From: Mobilitalea torta
GTDB taxonomy: Bacteria; Bacillota; Clostridia; Lachnospirales; Lachnospiraceae
NCBI RefSeq assembly: GCF_050433395.1
Contig: NZ_JBNPXH010000002.1
Location: forward strand, 1 to 64,000
Direction: 5' to 3'
Length of the DNA: 64,000 nt
A model generated the notes under the pieces. It searched no databases. It saw only the letters and a program-made list of their open reading frames with translations, and was not told the DNA's origin. How positions within the stretch are numbered: the first letter of the stretch is position 1; every line of letters starts with the position of its first letter. Of the stretch, positions 8,557 to 17,691 are shown piece by piece. Made by a program: the position numbers and the translations under genes.

Positions 8557-8569
8557 GGGAACATATCAA
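8557..8569. repeat. internal fourth copy of the att-like core
   Basis: GGGAACATATCAA, identical to the three copies at the left end. With its neighbour bases it shares GAGGGAACATATCAA with the copy at 578-592, so a 15-bp direct repeat brackets the cargo plus recombinase segment (593-8569). Confidence 0.65.
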
Positions 8570-8575
8570 TCTAAC

Positions 8576-8616
8576 CCCTCTAACTTCCTAAGGACAGAAA
8601 ACACCAATTTGAACGG
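8576..8616 (-). promoter_or_regulatory. copy A of the bipartite GTCC-19-GTCC motif
   Basis: In the direction of the recombinase operon it reads CCGTTC, then after a fixed 19-nt period TGTCCTTAGGAAGTTAGAGG. Three further copies (41146, 41266, 41344) lie in the early divergent region, always in the same orientation towards the following gene. It is a candidate operator or non-canonical promoter that links integrase and replication gene control. Confidence 0.7.
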
Positions 8617-8622
8617 ACACTT

Positions 8623-8651
8623 TTGAAAAATTTAGATTATGCAATTACAAT
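8623..8651 (+). promoter_or_regulatory. sigma-A promoter of the AbiGi-like gene
   Basis: TTGAAA (8623-8628), 17-nt spacer, TACAAT (8646-8651), on the plus strand. It sits directly beside motif copy A, which faces the other way, so a regulator bound there could affect both. Confidence 0.55.
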
Positions 8652-8748
8652 AGGTTCAATTGGAATAATTTGAAAATAAAAATGGAAGTTACTTTTACTT
8701 TGTAGTAAGATAAATAAGAAAAATAAAACGTTGAAGGGAAGTGCAGAA

Positions 8749-9549
8749 ATGGAGTATATATCAAATAAACTTATTCATTTTGTAGGAAGGTCATTGCCGA
8801 CAGATAAAGACAAGTTTGAATTACTTATTAAAATTATAAAAAGCGGAAAACTGTTTGCTAATATGCAAGATCCGGATAAACCTGTTGTATCAATGAGTGC
8901 AAATTATAGTGGAGAGCGGGCTGGTGAATTATTTGAAAGAATCGATTGTGTTTGCTTTTGTGATATTCCAGATGGAGCACTAAACATACATACTCGAAAA
9001 TATGGAAAGTTCGGAATAGGGTTTAATAAACAATACTTGGCTTCGAAAGGGGCTCATCCAGTAATGTATATTCCTATTAACTATGATATAAAAGAGATTA
9101 GTGAAACAGATTTACCCAAAAATCCGATTGAGTATTTTAACACTCTATCAAAACAATACCCAAGTACTATGCAATTCCTTACTATGGTAAACCAATGCTA
9201 TCAACCTTTCACCGTTCCCTTGGAGACATTTATGCGTTCTGATTATGCTCCATATGTAAGTTTAATGAATAATGATACAATTAAGGATATTCATGACAAT
9301 AAATTTCATCAAATATTATTCGGTCAAATGATGGCATTTACAGGTTTATTATCATATATAAAGCTTTTTGATATCAATCTTAGTCAAGATGATGAAAAAA
9401 ATTATTATATGGAAAGAGAATGGAGAATCTTAAGAAGTGTTGAGTTTTCTCTAGATAATATTGATGTATTATATTTACCTAGTAAATCATATGAAAAATA
9501 TTTTATGGATGAATTTCCAGATTACAAAGGAATTTTTTATTCAGTGTAG
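8749..9549 (+). CDS. AbiGi-like abortive infection protein (orphan)
   Basis: A 266-aa protein of the AbiGi family (the putative antitoxin component of the AbiG abortive-infection pair). Recognisable features are LIHFVGRSLPTDKDKFELL near the N-terminus, CVCFCDIPDGALNIHTRKYG (~residues 65-84) and GIGFNKQYLASKGAHPVMYI (~86-105). In classical AbiG the gene is followed by abiGii, a nucleotidyltransferase toxin; here the next gene is the phage amidase on the other strand, so the partner is missing. I chose ATG 8749 (GGGAAG upstream) over TTG 8731. It is the only plus-strand gene in this part and has its own promoter and terminator, so it is likely lysogenic cargo. Confidence 0.75.
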   Translation: MEYISNKLIHFVGRSLPTDKDKFELLIKIIKSGKLFANMQDPDKPVVSMSANYSGERAGELFERIDCVCFCDIPDGALNIHTRKYGKFGIGFNKQYLASKGAHPVMYIPINYDIKEISETDLPKNPIEYFNTLSKQYPSTMQFLTMVNQCYQPFTVPLETFMRSDYAPYVSLMNNDTIKDIHDNKFHQILFGQMMAFTGLLSYIKLFDINLSQDDEKNYYMEREWRILRSVEFSLDNIDVLYLPSKSYEKYFMDEFPDYKGIFYSV

Positions 9550-9610
9550 AATTCCATAAGATGTATATTGTAATATAATTCTTTTGTTTTCGTGTATCTA
9601 AATTTTATTG

Positions 9611-9644
9611 TGGCCGCCAAGTGAAATTAATCACCTAGCGGCCA
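9611..9644. terminator. bidirectional terminator between AbiGi gene and amidase gene
   Basis: 14-bp stem TGGCCGCCAAGTGA / TCACCTAGCGGCCA (one C/A mismatch and one G-T wobble), 6-nt loop, between two convergent genes. T-tracts are weak on both sides. Confidence 0.65.
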
Positions 9645-9660
9645 TATCAGTTAATTATTC

Positions 9661-10356
9661 TTATTTAATAAAAGCATCGGTAAATCCAGCAGCCTTAACC
9701 TTCTTAAGCAAAGCCTCTGCATTAGACTTCGAAGAAAAGGCACCAATCTGCACCTTGTAGTATATCTGTTCTTCCTTCTCTTCTTCCTGAAGCCTTACTT
9801 TCACAGCATTTCTAAAGGAGTCCATGGTCTCGCCATGCCTAGGAAACCAGTGCATTACATCGGCATGATTACTGGCAATACCAAGTTTATATCCTTCACT
9901 GTGACAAATGATATTGTTTTCATTCAGACCATACAACTTACAAAGATACACGCAAAGCTCAATTGCTTCGTTAAACACCTTACGGAAATATGATTTATCG
10001 GTTAAGTTATCCTCACAAATCTCAAAACTGATATGTGTGTCATTACCAGAACCTTTCCACCCACTACTACAGTGCCATCCTCGATGGTTCCACGGTAATG
10101 TCTGATAAGTTGCTATAGTACCATCTGCCAATTTACCAATAAAAGCGTGTACACAAACTTGTTTTCCACCTGGTTTATCCTGATTCCAATGATTATTGTA
10201 TTGATCCTTACCAAGCAGTCCATCATCTGGGCCAACATAGCGTTTTAGCCATGGATTACTGGCACCCGTAGAATGAACCATAATCCCCTTTGGTGCTATG
10301 GTTTTACCTGCTTTATAACAGGCATTTTTCGTTAGTATCAATTTATGCAAATTCAA
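9661..10356 (-). CDS. phage endolysin: N-acetylmuramoyl-L-alanine amidase with SPOR domain
   Basis: A 231-aa endolysin. The amidase_2 fold is shown by IMVHSTGASNP (zinc His, ~residue 25), HISFEICEDN (~108) and NIICHSEGYKLGIASNHADVMHWF (~145-168) with the remaining zinc and catalytic positions. The C-terminus (YYKVQIGAFSSKSNAEALLKK, ~195-215) is a SPOR-type peptidoglycan-binding domain. It degrades the host wall at lysis after holin action. I set the start at TTG 10356, six nt after GAGGTG; a GTG at 10365 overlaps that ribosome site. It is the last gene of the late operon. Confidence 0.92.
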   Translation of the reverse strand: MNLHKLILTKNACYKAGKTIAPKGIMVHSTGASNPWLKRYVGPDDGLLGKDQYNNHWNQDKPGGKQVCVHAFIGKLADGTIATYQTLPWNHRGWHCSSGWKGSGNDTHISFEICEDNLTDKSYFRKVFNEAIELCVYLCKLYGLNENNIICHSEGYKLGIASNHADVMHWFPRHGETMDSFRNAVKVRLQEEEKEEQIYYKVQIGAFSSKSNAEALLKKVKAAGFTDAFIK

Positions 10357-10373
10357 TATGATCACCTCTTACT

Positions 10374-11906
10374 CTAATTGGTTGGTAATGTTAATGGGTA
10401 CAAATGATAAGTAAATTTCAGATCACAGTAAGCACTATTCGATGTGCCATCACTCCCCATACTTATATACAACCCATAACCTGATGGCACTCGGCTTTGG
10501 CGCATGTCTATATGAATATGCAACCCGGCATTTGAACTATCAGCACCAATAGGTGTACTGCGTGAAATTCTAGTGAAATTCACCTCATCGTTTGAGATAT
10601 ATAAATCTAGTTCTTTTTCACTGGTATCTGATTGTCTGCATAGGGTAACCAAATGACAATCATAAGCCGTCGGATAAAGCATACCTCCCTGTCCACCTAT
10701 TACCACACTGCCAATTGGCAATAATGTGTACAAAGGTCCTCGGACACTATTAATGCCTCCTGCACCGGTAGCATTACCACTCAAGACATATCTCAAATAG
10801 CTTGCTCTGGTGAATGCATTAATTGTAGCTGCTGCTGTAGATGTTAGTATCAATGCTGTGGTCGCATTTTCGGCTCTTTCCAATAAGAATAGACTCTCAC
10901 CAGAAGGAATGGTAACATCACCAATAGAGAAATTTCTACTCGTCCAATAGGCTGTGCTAGTAGGATTTGATGATGTGCCTGACCCATAAGCAATGTTCGT
11001 TGTATCTTCAACGCCCCTTATGGCTTCGGCAAGTTTCTTGACAGTATTGCGAAGAGTGCCTTGGATAAGTACCTGCACATTGTTTGCTGTTGGACTGCCT
11101 AACGATGTAACAAATGTATATGTTACCGTACCAAGTATTACATTGTTACCGCTATTAATGCTTGTGAATGTGATGGCTGCTCTACGGCTTACCAGATCCG
11201 GTGCAGTCGCAGTTTCTATTGGATGTATATGATTAAGAATAATACCAGTCCGGTTATACAATGTGTCACGCATATCCTCAATTAGACCATGTGTCGTGTT
11301 TAGCAAATTATAGTTATTATTTAACAGTGTATAGTTATCCTCTAGTAAGTCGTATGTCGTGTTCAAAAGATCATGTGTATTATCAACCGTCCCATTCGTG
11401 TTGGATAGTAGACCATAGGTATCATCTAATCGAACATGTGTGATGTTTAGTAAATCATAATTGCTATTTAATAGACCATAGATGAGATTGAGTAGACTAT
11501 TTATTTCCTCGACATCTAATTCGGCCAAAGCTGACAGTACTTGATTCAGCCATTCCTGTGCAGGAGGTTCTGGTGGCTCGACAATCCCATCTTCCAAGGC
11601 ATCCTCTACTATAGTAAGAATTCGAACACTTTTTCCTACCACATCGCCGTCTGTGACTCTTATTTCCAGTCTTCCTACACCAACTTGTATTGTATCTGTT
11701 GCACTTGGCGACCAAGTCAGGACTCCATCAACGTAATGTGTAACCACTGGATAAGCAGTACCATCCGGTCTTTTGAAAATCGCATTTAAAGTAGAGCCAG
11801 GATATCCACCTTCTAATAAGCTAGAAACATCAAATTCAATATTTCGATAGTGATGCTCACCACGTCTACCAATGAACACTGTTGAAACTTTCGTTAAATC
11901 AATCAT
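10374..11906 (-). CDS. BppU-like baseplate/tail tip protein with heptad-repeat stalk
   Basis: A 510-aa protein. The N-terminal ~110 residues match the BppU N-terminal type (FIGRRGEHHYRNIEFDVS; AIFKRPDGTAYPV; VGVGRLEIRV), which docks on the phage baseplate. Residues ~130-220 form about eleven consecutive seven-residue units of the form L-L-x-x-x-Y/H-x (YDLLEDNYTLLNNNYNLL), rich in Asn, Thr and Tyr, predicted to be a trimeric stalk. The C-terminal ~280 residues are beta-rich and probably bind the host surface. GGAGGG precedes the ATG. The gene sits between holin and endolysin, a common place for the adsorption protein. Confidence 0.78.
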   Translation of the reverse strand: MIDLTKVSTVFIGRRGEHHYRNIEFDVSSLLEGGYPGSTLNAIFKRPDGTAYPVVTHYVDGVLTWSPSATDTIQVGVGRLEIRVTDGDVVGKSVRILTIVEDALEDGIVEPPEPPAQEWLNQVLSALAELDVEEINSLLNLIYGLLNSNYDLLNITHVRLDDTYGLLSNTNGTVDNTHDLLNTTYDLLEDNYTLLNNNYNLLNTTHGLIEDMRDTLYNRTGIILNHIHPIETATAPDLVSRRAAITFTSINSGNNVILGTVTYTFVTSLGSPTANNVQVLIQGTLRNTVKKLAEAIRGVEDTTNIAYGSGTSSNPTSTAYWTSRNFSIGDVTIPSGESLFLLERAENATTALILTSTAAATINAFTRASYLRYVLSGNATGAGGINSVRGPLYTLLPIGSVVIGGQGGMLYPTAYDCHLVTLCRQSDTSEKELDLYISNDEVNFTRISRSTPIGADSSNAGLHIHIDMRQSRVPSGYGLYISMGSDGTSNSAYCDLKFTYHLYPLTLPTN

Positions 11907-11917
11907 GATTTTCCCTC

Positions 11918-12343
11918 CTACGACTCATCCTCTTCTCGCTTATGCAGTTGTTTTAGCACATCTTTGAGTTTTTCCGGGATTGGTAATCCAATGTGGGCTG
12001 CGTTTTCGAGAATAGAAATGCCTTCGTTACTTAGGTAAAAGAAAATCACGGCTGTACGTAGAACATTAGCATTTGTATTGCCAACTGCTCCTAATACATT
12101 AGAATCTAATACATTCCCTATGCCTACCAATACAAAAATAAGCACCTTTTTGAAGATACCTTTTGCCCCGATCTTACTGCACAAGTTTTTATCGATAATT
12201 GCACAAAATACTCCTGTTATATAATCAATTACAACAAAGGTAATAAGTGCGTAGAGAAAGCCATCAAAACCACCGAGGAACCAACCAACAAACCCTCCTG
12301 CTACTGTCAATGCTGCCTGTACTTTATTCCATATTTCCTTCAT
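11918..12343 (-). CDS. phage holin, TcdE/phage_holin_4 type
   Basis: A 141-aa protein with three to four hydrophobic segments (ALTVAGGFVGWFLGGFDGFL; ALITFVVIDYITGVFCAII; FKKVLIFVLVGIGNVLDS), typical of the toxin-secretion/phage-lysis holin family, and a charged C-terminus (KLKDVLKQLHKREEDES). It forms the membrane lesions that let the endolysin reach the wall. The ATG at 12343 follows GGAGGAATTAAG; the longer reading from 12373 has no ribosome site. Confidence 0.9.
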   Translation of the reverse strand: MKEIWNKVQAALTVAGGFVGWFLGGFDGFLYALITFVVIDYITGVFCAIIDKNLCSKIGAKGIFKKVLIFVLVGIGNVLDSNVLGAVGNTNANVLRTAVIFFYLSNEGISILENAAHIGLPIPEKLKDVLKQLHKREEDES

Positions 12344-12407
12344 TCTTAATTCCTCCAATCTTTTTTTGCACATAAAAAGCGCCCCTAGTTATCAAGAGCG
12401 CTATTAA

Positions 12408-14876
12408 TCATAGTATCAGTATCAGATTTTGTAGCTGAGCCATTATATCCGCCTTAGGTCTACCATAACCAAACGAAATCCATTCTACTGGAGGTATATT
12501 AAAAGTGGATGAGGTATCAAATCCATTAATTTTAGTGATAACCGGTTCAAGTGCTGAACGTAGCTCATTTATATGTTGTGCCCACCTTTCTACTGTGGTC
12601 TTTCCAGAAATGATTTCTTCGCTCCATACAACCGTATTTATACAATGGAATTCACGAATGGTATTAACAGCCGTGCGAAGTGCCTTAATATGCACTGCTT
12701 TAACTGAGGATACATTCGCAGTTATTACTTCAAATGGAGATGCTTGAACATTGAATGTCTTTATAACCTCAGTACTTGATTTCATTAAGTCACTATCCAA
12801 ACATCGTATGGTCACAGTATGGTTTCCATAGGATAATGTCGGTGCTTTAAATACCGTTCTGATATTATCCCCTAAATATCCACTTACAGAGAACATCTCT
12901 GGATGATCAACACTATTATACCACTGACCTGAGTCAATCCTAACCTCTACAATCTGTGTCTGACCATCAGGTTCTATACCGGTTATGATCATAAATAATG
13001 GGGTTGTGTTATAGGTGCTTCTTCCTGCCATTGGGCAGCCGATTGTAGGCACTGTAGGCGAGCTGTTTTTCCTGACTGTATTACTAATCACATAAGCAGA
13101 TACTGCATCTAATACATCTGTAACACCAATACGATATCTTGTCGATGTTCCAGGAGTATTTGATGCTTCGGCTACATAAGTACCTGATGTCCCACTAGAT
13201 ACAATCGTGGCCAATGTTTCGTAGGATGACCAAGGTGGATTTCCCATATATGACGTACTGCGTTGAATTACATAATGCTTGATTTGGCTAGTGCCGGGGA
13301 GAGTTCCACTCCAGGATATTGTTACACTTGGCGTCTCATATAAAGTTGGTGAAGCTGTAAAAGTTGACGGTGGTGTAGGTAAAATATTTTTGCGAACACT
13401 ACTTAACGAGTTCTTCCAGTTTGAATAATAACTGCTGCCTGCTGTTCCTAAGGTACGAATCCGAAACCTTCGATAATATCCCCGTGTAGATGGTGGAGAA
13501 GCACTTGTGGTTCCACTTGTACCTGAGGATACAATTGTTTTTAATAACGTCCATGCACCCCATGTGCTATTATCACTAGAATCGCTAAATTCTATCTCAT
13601 ATCCTGTGATTGCATTACCAGCACCCGCAGTTGCATCACTCCAAGAAAGATTCAGATTGCCTTCCGCTACGGTAGTACTTAGTAAAAATGCACTTGGTTC
13701 ACCACATGCAGTAATGTTGCAGTAAATACTATTACTAATTTTCTCTGATGAAATAGCGCCGAGAACATCAATGGTTCTTATACTAAACTGTGTATAGGTT
13801 CCTGAAATATTTGTTACTGCTGGATTATAACTACCACCACTAGCATTAAGATTAAGCGTTGTGAGTACTTCCCATTCACTCCATGTTATGTTATCGGTCG
13901 ATGTTCTCCTCGATATCCGGTAGCTTTTAATAGCACTCGTTCCTCCTGCTGCTCCAGACCAAGTAAGCGTTATCGTTTCGTTACTATGAATTTCCGGTGA
14001 TGCTACTGCAGTTGTTGGTGCAGAAGGCAATGTATTCTTTCTTACGGTATTTGATGATACCTTCCAAGAAGAATAATAATCACTGCCTGCTGTACCACGG
14101 GTGCGGATACGAAATCTTCGGAAATTCCCTCTGGTAGTTGGAGGCGCAACCGATAAACTTCCACTGGTTGTGCTAGAAGATACAACTGTGAGCGCTGTCC
14201 AGCTACCCCAAGTGCTATTATTTGTGGAATCACTATACTGAATTTCATAAGCAGAAATGGCATTATTCGTTCCTGCTTTTGCACCACTCCATGATAGGGT
14301 TACATTCCCCTCTGCAAGTGTTTGATTTAAAGAGCAAGAAGTAGGCGCACCAGCATCTGTGGTACGACTGACCCAAGTAATATTAAGGACAACCTTAGTC
14401 AGATCATTTCTTCCTGTAAAGGATATATAATTGGTTGTGCTTGAACCTCCATCCATAAATAAGCAGTTGCTCGCACCACTCCCTATGGAATTAATTAAGG
14501 CAGTAGCTATATTAAAGGTTTTGTCTCCTACTCCGGCTGATACCGTGTAATTATAGCCGGAAGTCACTTTACTAGGACGGGCTGTGGTAACATCGGTAGA
14601 GGAACTGACGGAAGGAATACCTGTCTGATTTCCAGCATATAGTGTCATTGTTCGATTACTGCCCCATGCGCCACCCGCAACACGTGTGAGTTCAAGAGTG
14701 GCACTGGCTGGATAATAGTTCTCATATTGATTTCTGATTGCAGTAAGATTAAATATCATTACCCCTACGCATTCTCCAAATGGTTCGTAAACTCCCTGCC
14801 GAATATTATCCGTGGTGGAAGGAATGTATTTTCCATCTCTCCAAGTACAAGCATTTGTTGCTTGATACGTTGCCAT
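12408..14876 (-). CDS. phage tail protein with fibronectin type III-like repeats
   Basis: An 822-aa structural protein. After a ~165-residue N-terminal beta-rich domain (DNIRQGVYEPFGECVG; TLYAGNQTGIP) there are at least four Fn3-like modules (for example NVTLSWSGAKAGTNNAISAY, ETITLTWSGAAGGTSAIKSY, NLNLSWSDATAGAGNAITGY, SVTISWSGTLPGTSQIKHY). They alternate between two subtypes, which suggests duplication of a two-module unit. The C-terminal ~100 residues (VKAVHIKALRTAVNTIREF) are a helical domain found in similar phage tail proteins. It probably decorates the tail tip and binds cell-surface polymer. Confidence 0.85.
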   Translation of the reverse strand: MATYQATNACTWRDGKYIPSTTDNIRQGVYEPFGECVGVMIFNLTAIRNQYENYYPASATLELTRVAGGAWGSNRTMTLYAGNQTGIPSVSSSTDVTTARPSKVTSGYNYTVSAGVGDKTFNIATALINSIGSGASNCLFMDGGSSTTNYISFTGRNDLTKVVLNITWVSRTTDAGAPTSCSLNQTLAEGNVTLSWSGAKAGTNNAISAYEIQYSDSTNNSTWGSWTALTVVSSSTTSGSLSVAPPTTRGNFRRFRIRTRGTAGSDYYSSWKVSSNTVRKNTLPSAPTTAVASPEIHSNETITLTWSGAAGGTSAIKSYRISRRTSTDNITWSEWEVLTTLNLNASGGSYNPAVTNISGTYTQFSIRTIDVLGAISSEKISNSIYCNITACGEPSAFLLSTTVAEGNLNLSWSDATAGAGNAITGYEIEFSDSSDNSTWGAWTLLKTIVSSGTSGTTSASPPSTRGYYRRFRIRTLGTAGSSYYSNWKNSLSSVRKNILPTPPSTFTASPTLYETPSVTISWSGTLPGTSQIKHYVIQRSTSYMGNPPWSSYETLATIVSSGTSGTYVAEASNTPGTSTRYRIGVTDVLDAVSAYVISNTVRKNSSPTVPTIGCPMAGRSTYNTTPLFMIITGIEPDGQTQIVEVRIDSGQWYNSVDHPEMFSVSGYLGDNIRTVFKAPTLSYGNHTVTIRCLDSDLMKSSTEVIKTFNVQASPFEVITANVSSVKAVHIKALRTAVNTIREFHCINTVVWSEEIISGKTTVERWAQHINELRSALEPVITKINGFDTSSTFNIPPVEWISFGYGRPKADIMAQLQNLILIL

Positions 14877-14887
14877 CTTAGTTCACC

Positions 14888-15391
14888 TCACTCATATACC
14901 GCTGTCACCAGCGAGTTCACAGTTCCACAAAGAGTAGAATTAAGTCTTGTGTCCGTGATATTTCCTATAGTTATAGATGTGGCCGCTTGTGGAACCAATA
15001 TCTCTGCAAGACATAATTCATAAACATCCGAGTTTCGTGTCAGAGCCGGAGCACTTGGAGTGGCAGTTGCTGTCCCGGTCAGAACCGCTACAACAATATT
15101 TCTATCAAGAAGGCTCCACCTTATTACAATCCGATCTATTCTAGAGAAAGAACCGTTTGCCGTTTCTAATGTCTTATTTAGTACCTCAGTATTTTCATAG
15201 TGATACCCGTTGATCCATCCCCTTCCAATCGCTATATTTACTGACATTCCAGAACCTGGGGTTACCTGCAGATTTGTAGTGTCCCTATAAAATATACCAT
15301 TCGAAACTAGGCTGCCAAAATAAGTGGCAAAGTCAGTGGCATCGTAAATTCGATCGCCACTGGAAGAATTAAAAAATCCGCTCTTCTCCAT
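14888..15391 (-). CDS. phage tail tip/baseplate protein
   Basis: A 167-aa protein beginning EKSGFFNSSSGDRIYDATDF and continuing with GSGMSVNIAIGRGWINGYHY and RIDRIVIRWSLLDRNIVVAV. This is a layout found in small structural proteins of Firmicute siphovirus tail tips (receptor-binding protein N-terminal type). It is packed between the Gp37-like protein and the Fn3 protein with short gaps and a strong GGAGGG site, so it is a late structural gene. Its exact place in the tail is not determined. Confidence 0.75.
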   Translation of the reverse strand: MEKSGFFNSSSGDRIYDATDFATYFGSLVSNGIFYRDTTNLQVTPGSGMSVNIAIGRGWINGYHYENTEVLNKTLETANGSFSRIDRIVIRWSLLDRNIVVAVLTGTATATPSAPALTRNSDVYELCLAEILVPQAATSITIGNITDTRLNSTLCGTVNSLVTAVYE

Positions 15392-15423
15392 TGTAATACC
15401 CTCCTTCTTTCATAAATTTTATC

Positions 15424-17688
15424 TTAGCTGGACTCAGCCAAAAAGCATACGCTAAAAGGAAGCCACTCATTTCCTGTGATGCTTGTAGCATATTCGTTAG
15501 TGCCATAACGTGCCGCCGTACATTGCCCGTTTTCTCCTACTACAAACAACCACTTATTTGAACTTGAACCTTGGCACAAGGTACGGAAATCATAAATTGG
15601 TCGAAACCCTACTGGTAATGTAAACATAGTTGTCGCAGAAGCTGAATTTATGGTCGCACCGGCAGGAGGGGAACATGCACCAAATAAATGCACGATACGT
15701 CCAATTCTTCGGTATCTGGGCCGTTGTCCTGTTCCTCCTGTATATACCGTAAAGCCATTCAAAAACTCTGCATCTTGAACAAAGATCCATCCCGTATCTC
15801 CACCATAAACAATACCTGTCGTAGTGTCACCATTCACACAAACTGGTCCACCTTCCCGGTTCAAATAGATCGGCGAAGCAGCTCCATTATTTCTGGTTTG
15901 TATCTCATTTGCATCAAATACCATATTTACTCCCGTATTAGCTCCAATCTGTATCGGATTATCCGTGGAGGTTAGGTTGACATCTCTGTTCGGTACTTGA
16001 AGTTTATAAAAAAATCCATCTTCATAATAGCTGTTTGTCTTTACCACTCCATTATCAACAGCTGTAATCGTAAATGTCTGGCTGTCATAAGAGAAGGTAT
16101 TACCTACCGTAGGAAGATTCGGCACAAGAAGTAGTGCCCCGTTATCCGGATCAGCAATCAAGTTACCTGATTCTGTTAGTGCATACAGTCCGTTTACATA
16201 TGCAGTTCCATAGTCTGATAACCAAACATAAATATCCCATATGGTTCTTGAAGAGCTCGCTGACTTCACTACCTTAATGTCTGATGTAGAAAACGGACTT
16301 TTATCTCTGACATAAGCCTGAACGAAAGACTGGATGGACATGGTTGCATAGGAAGCTGTGGAGTAAACATAACCTTCTATGGTACCCATTTTTGGTGTTG
16401 TTCCTGTGCCAAAGTAATCAAATCGAAAAGCAATACGATTGTAGGAGCCGTTAACTACTACCCTTGCAACATGAAAATACTTTGCCTGTGTCGGGTCATT
16501 TCCTCCAGCGGTTGAGGTATTTACTGCCATCTTAGTTGAGCTAATCATGACTCCTCCGGAAAAGTTTTGAGTATCTGTCCAACTGTTTGATTCACCTAGC
16601 ATCTCTGTAATTCCTGTTGGTGCACCAAGAGCCGTTCGAACCTGATTGAAATCAGATTTTACTTTTTGTGCAATCGTAAGTTCTGCCTTCCCAAAAGTGA
16701 CATTAATACTCTGACCCTCTGCGTCATAACTTTCCTCTACTTCTTCAATACGGGCAGCCATGGTGACTCCCCACTTCTTTGATATTACTTGCACGATTTG
16801 CCCGAGATCATAATCCGTTTTATAAGTTAAGTTACTGTGGTTATTGACAATGGCATCAAAGGAATGTGACATAGAAAGCTCAGAAAGTCTTGTTAGGCCA
16901 CGAAAGGTTAATGCCTCTTCATAGTCTGTAGGGAAATCCGTAACACGAAGATCTTTTGCATCTACAAATACTTCCCTACGTTCCTCTCCAGTACCATTTG
17001 TGATGTATTCAAATATACGTCCTTCTTCACCTTCTCCCTCTCCTCCAATCTTAGCTGTGTTGGCATAGGTTGCTGTATTTTTTGTGAAGGTCTGATCAAG
17101 TAGATTATCATATTCCTTAGAAAACACAGCCTGAGATAATGTTCCGATATACAATGTTACCGTCAAATCACCTGTCTCAGGAGAAAAGACTGTTTTTATA
17201 CCAACGGATGATGTTGAGCATAGTTCCTGTAATTGGTCTAAAAGATTCCTATAAGAAACCTGCTGCTTTACAGGTATGTTAAGGTAAGGTGATGAAAAAC
17301 TAATATTTGCAATTTGCCGATCTGGATCGGCTGGTGATATAACATTATTGTTCATTAACTGTCCTATACAATCTGATAGGTCGCCATTAAGGTTCTCTGT
17401 GTTCCAGATAATTCTCCTTCCTAAAAGAACGGTTGCAAACCTTCCACTGACTGTAATAATCTCACTATCGGTCTGAGATAATTGCAAATATTCGATTAAT
17501 CCTATTTCTTCATCATCATTCTTCCAGATATAATTACCTACTTGAAGTAATGTTGCATTTTCAGTGGAAGCATTGGCTTTTATTTCAAACGAACCACACT
17601 GGGAGTAACGCCTGGTCCATCGCAGATATTCAAATGATTCTACAATACCGATTAAGGCACGATTTTGATTAAACACATATAGTTCCAT
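15424..17688 (-). CDS. siphovirus Gp37-like tail protein
   Basis: A 754-aa protein whose N-terminal ~370 residues match the ReqiPepy6 Gp37-like family (YVFNQNRALIGIVESFEYLR; RRYSQCGSFEIKA; YDLGQIVQVISKKWGVTM). This family acts as the tail-associated protein below the distal tail ring. The C-terminal half (from ~380) is beta-rich, with repeated Gly/Ser/Thr stretches (GVVKTNSYYEDGFFYK; GNTFSYDSQTFTITA) and a terminal GWIFVQDAEFLNGFTVY module, and likely reaches the host surface. The gene follows the distal tail gene by 3 bp. Confidence 0.85.
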   Translation of the reverse strand: MELYVFNQNRALIGIVESFEYLRWTRRYSQCGSFEIKANASTENATLLQVGNYIWKNDDEEIGLIEYLQLSQTDSEIITVSGRFATVLLGRRIIWNTENLNGDLSDCIGQLMNNNVISPADPDRQIANISFSSPYLNIPVKQQVSYRNLLDQLQELCSTSSVGIKTVFSPETGDLTVTLYIGTLSQAVFSKEYDNLLDQTFTKNTATYANTAKIGGEGEGEEGRIFEYITNGTGEERREVFVDAKDLRVTDFPTDYEEALTFRGLTRLSELSMSHSFDAIVNNHSNLTYKTDYDLGQIVQVISKKWGVTMAARIEEVEESYDAEGQSINVTFGKAELTIAQKVKSDFNQVRTALGAPTGITEMLGESNSWTDTQNFSGGVMISSTKMAVNTSTAGGNDPTQAKYFHVARVVVNGSYNRIAFRFDYFGTGTTPKMGTIEGYVYSTASYATMSIQSFVQAYVRDKSPFSTSDIKVVKSASSSRTIWDIYVWLSDYGTAYVNGLYALTESGNLIADPDNGALLLVPNLPTVGNTFSYDSQTFTITAVDNGVVKTNSYYEDGFFYKLQVPNRDVNLTSTDNPIQIGANTGVNMVFDANEIQTRNNGAASPIYLNREGGPVCVNGDTTTGIVYGGDTGWIFVQDAEFLNGFTVYTGGTGQRPRYRRIGRIVHLFGACSPPAGATINSASATTMFTLPVGFRPIYDFRTLCQGSSSNKWLFVVGENGQCTAARYGTNEYATSITGNEWLPFSVCFLAESS

Positions 17689-17691
17689 CTC

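Noticed and set aside
593..8569. A fully independent 8-kb integrative element inside the prophage
   Set aside because: Not adopted as the main reading: the rest of the prophage has no integrase of its own, and motif copy A ties the recombinase operon to the phage early region. Kept only as an alternative in the findings.
11250..11520. Regular 21-bp repeats that at first look like a CRISPR array
   Set aside because: There are no unique spacers; the period is seven codons in frame with the BppU-like gene and encodes a coiled-coil stalk.
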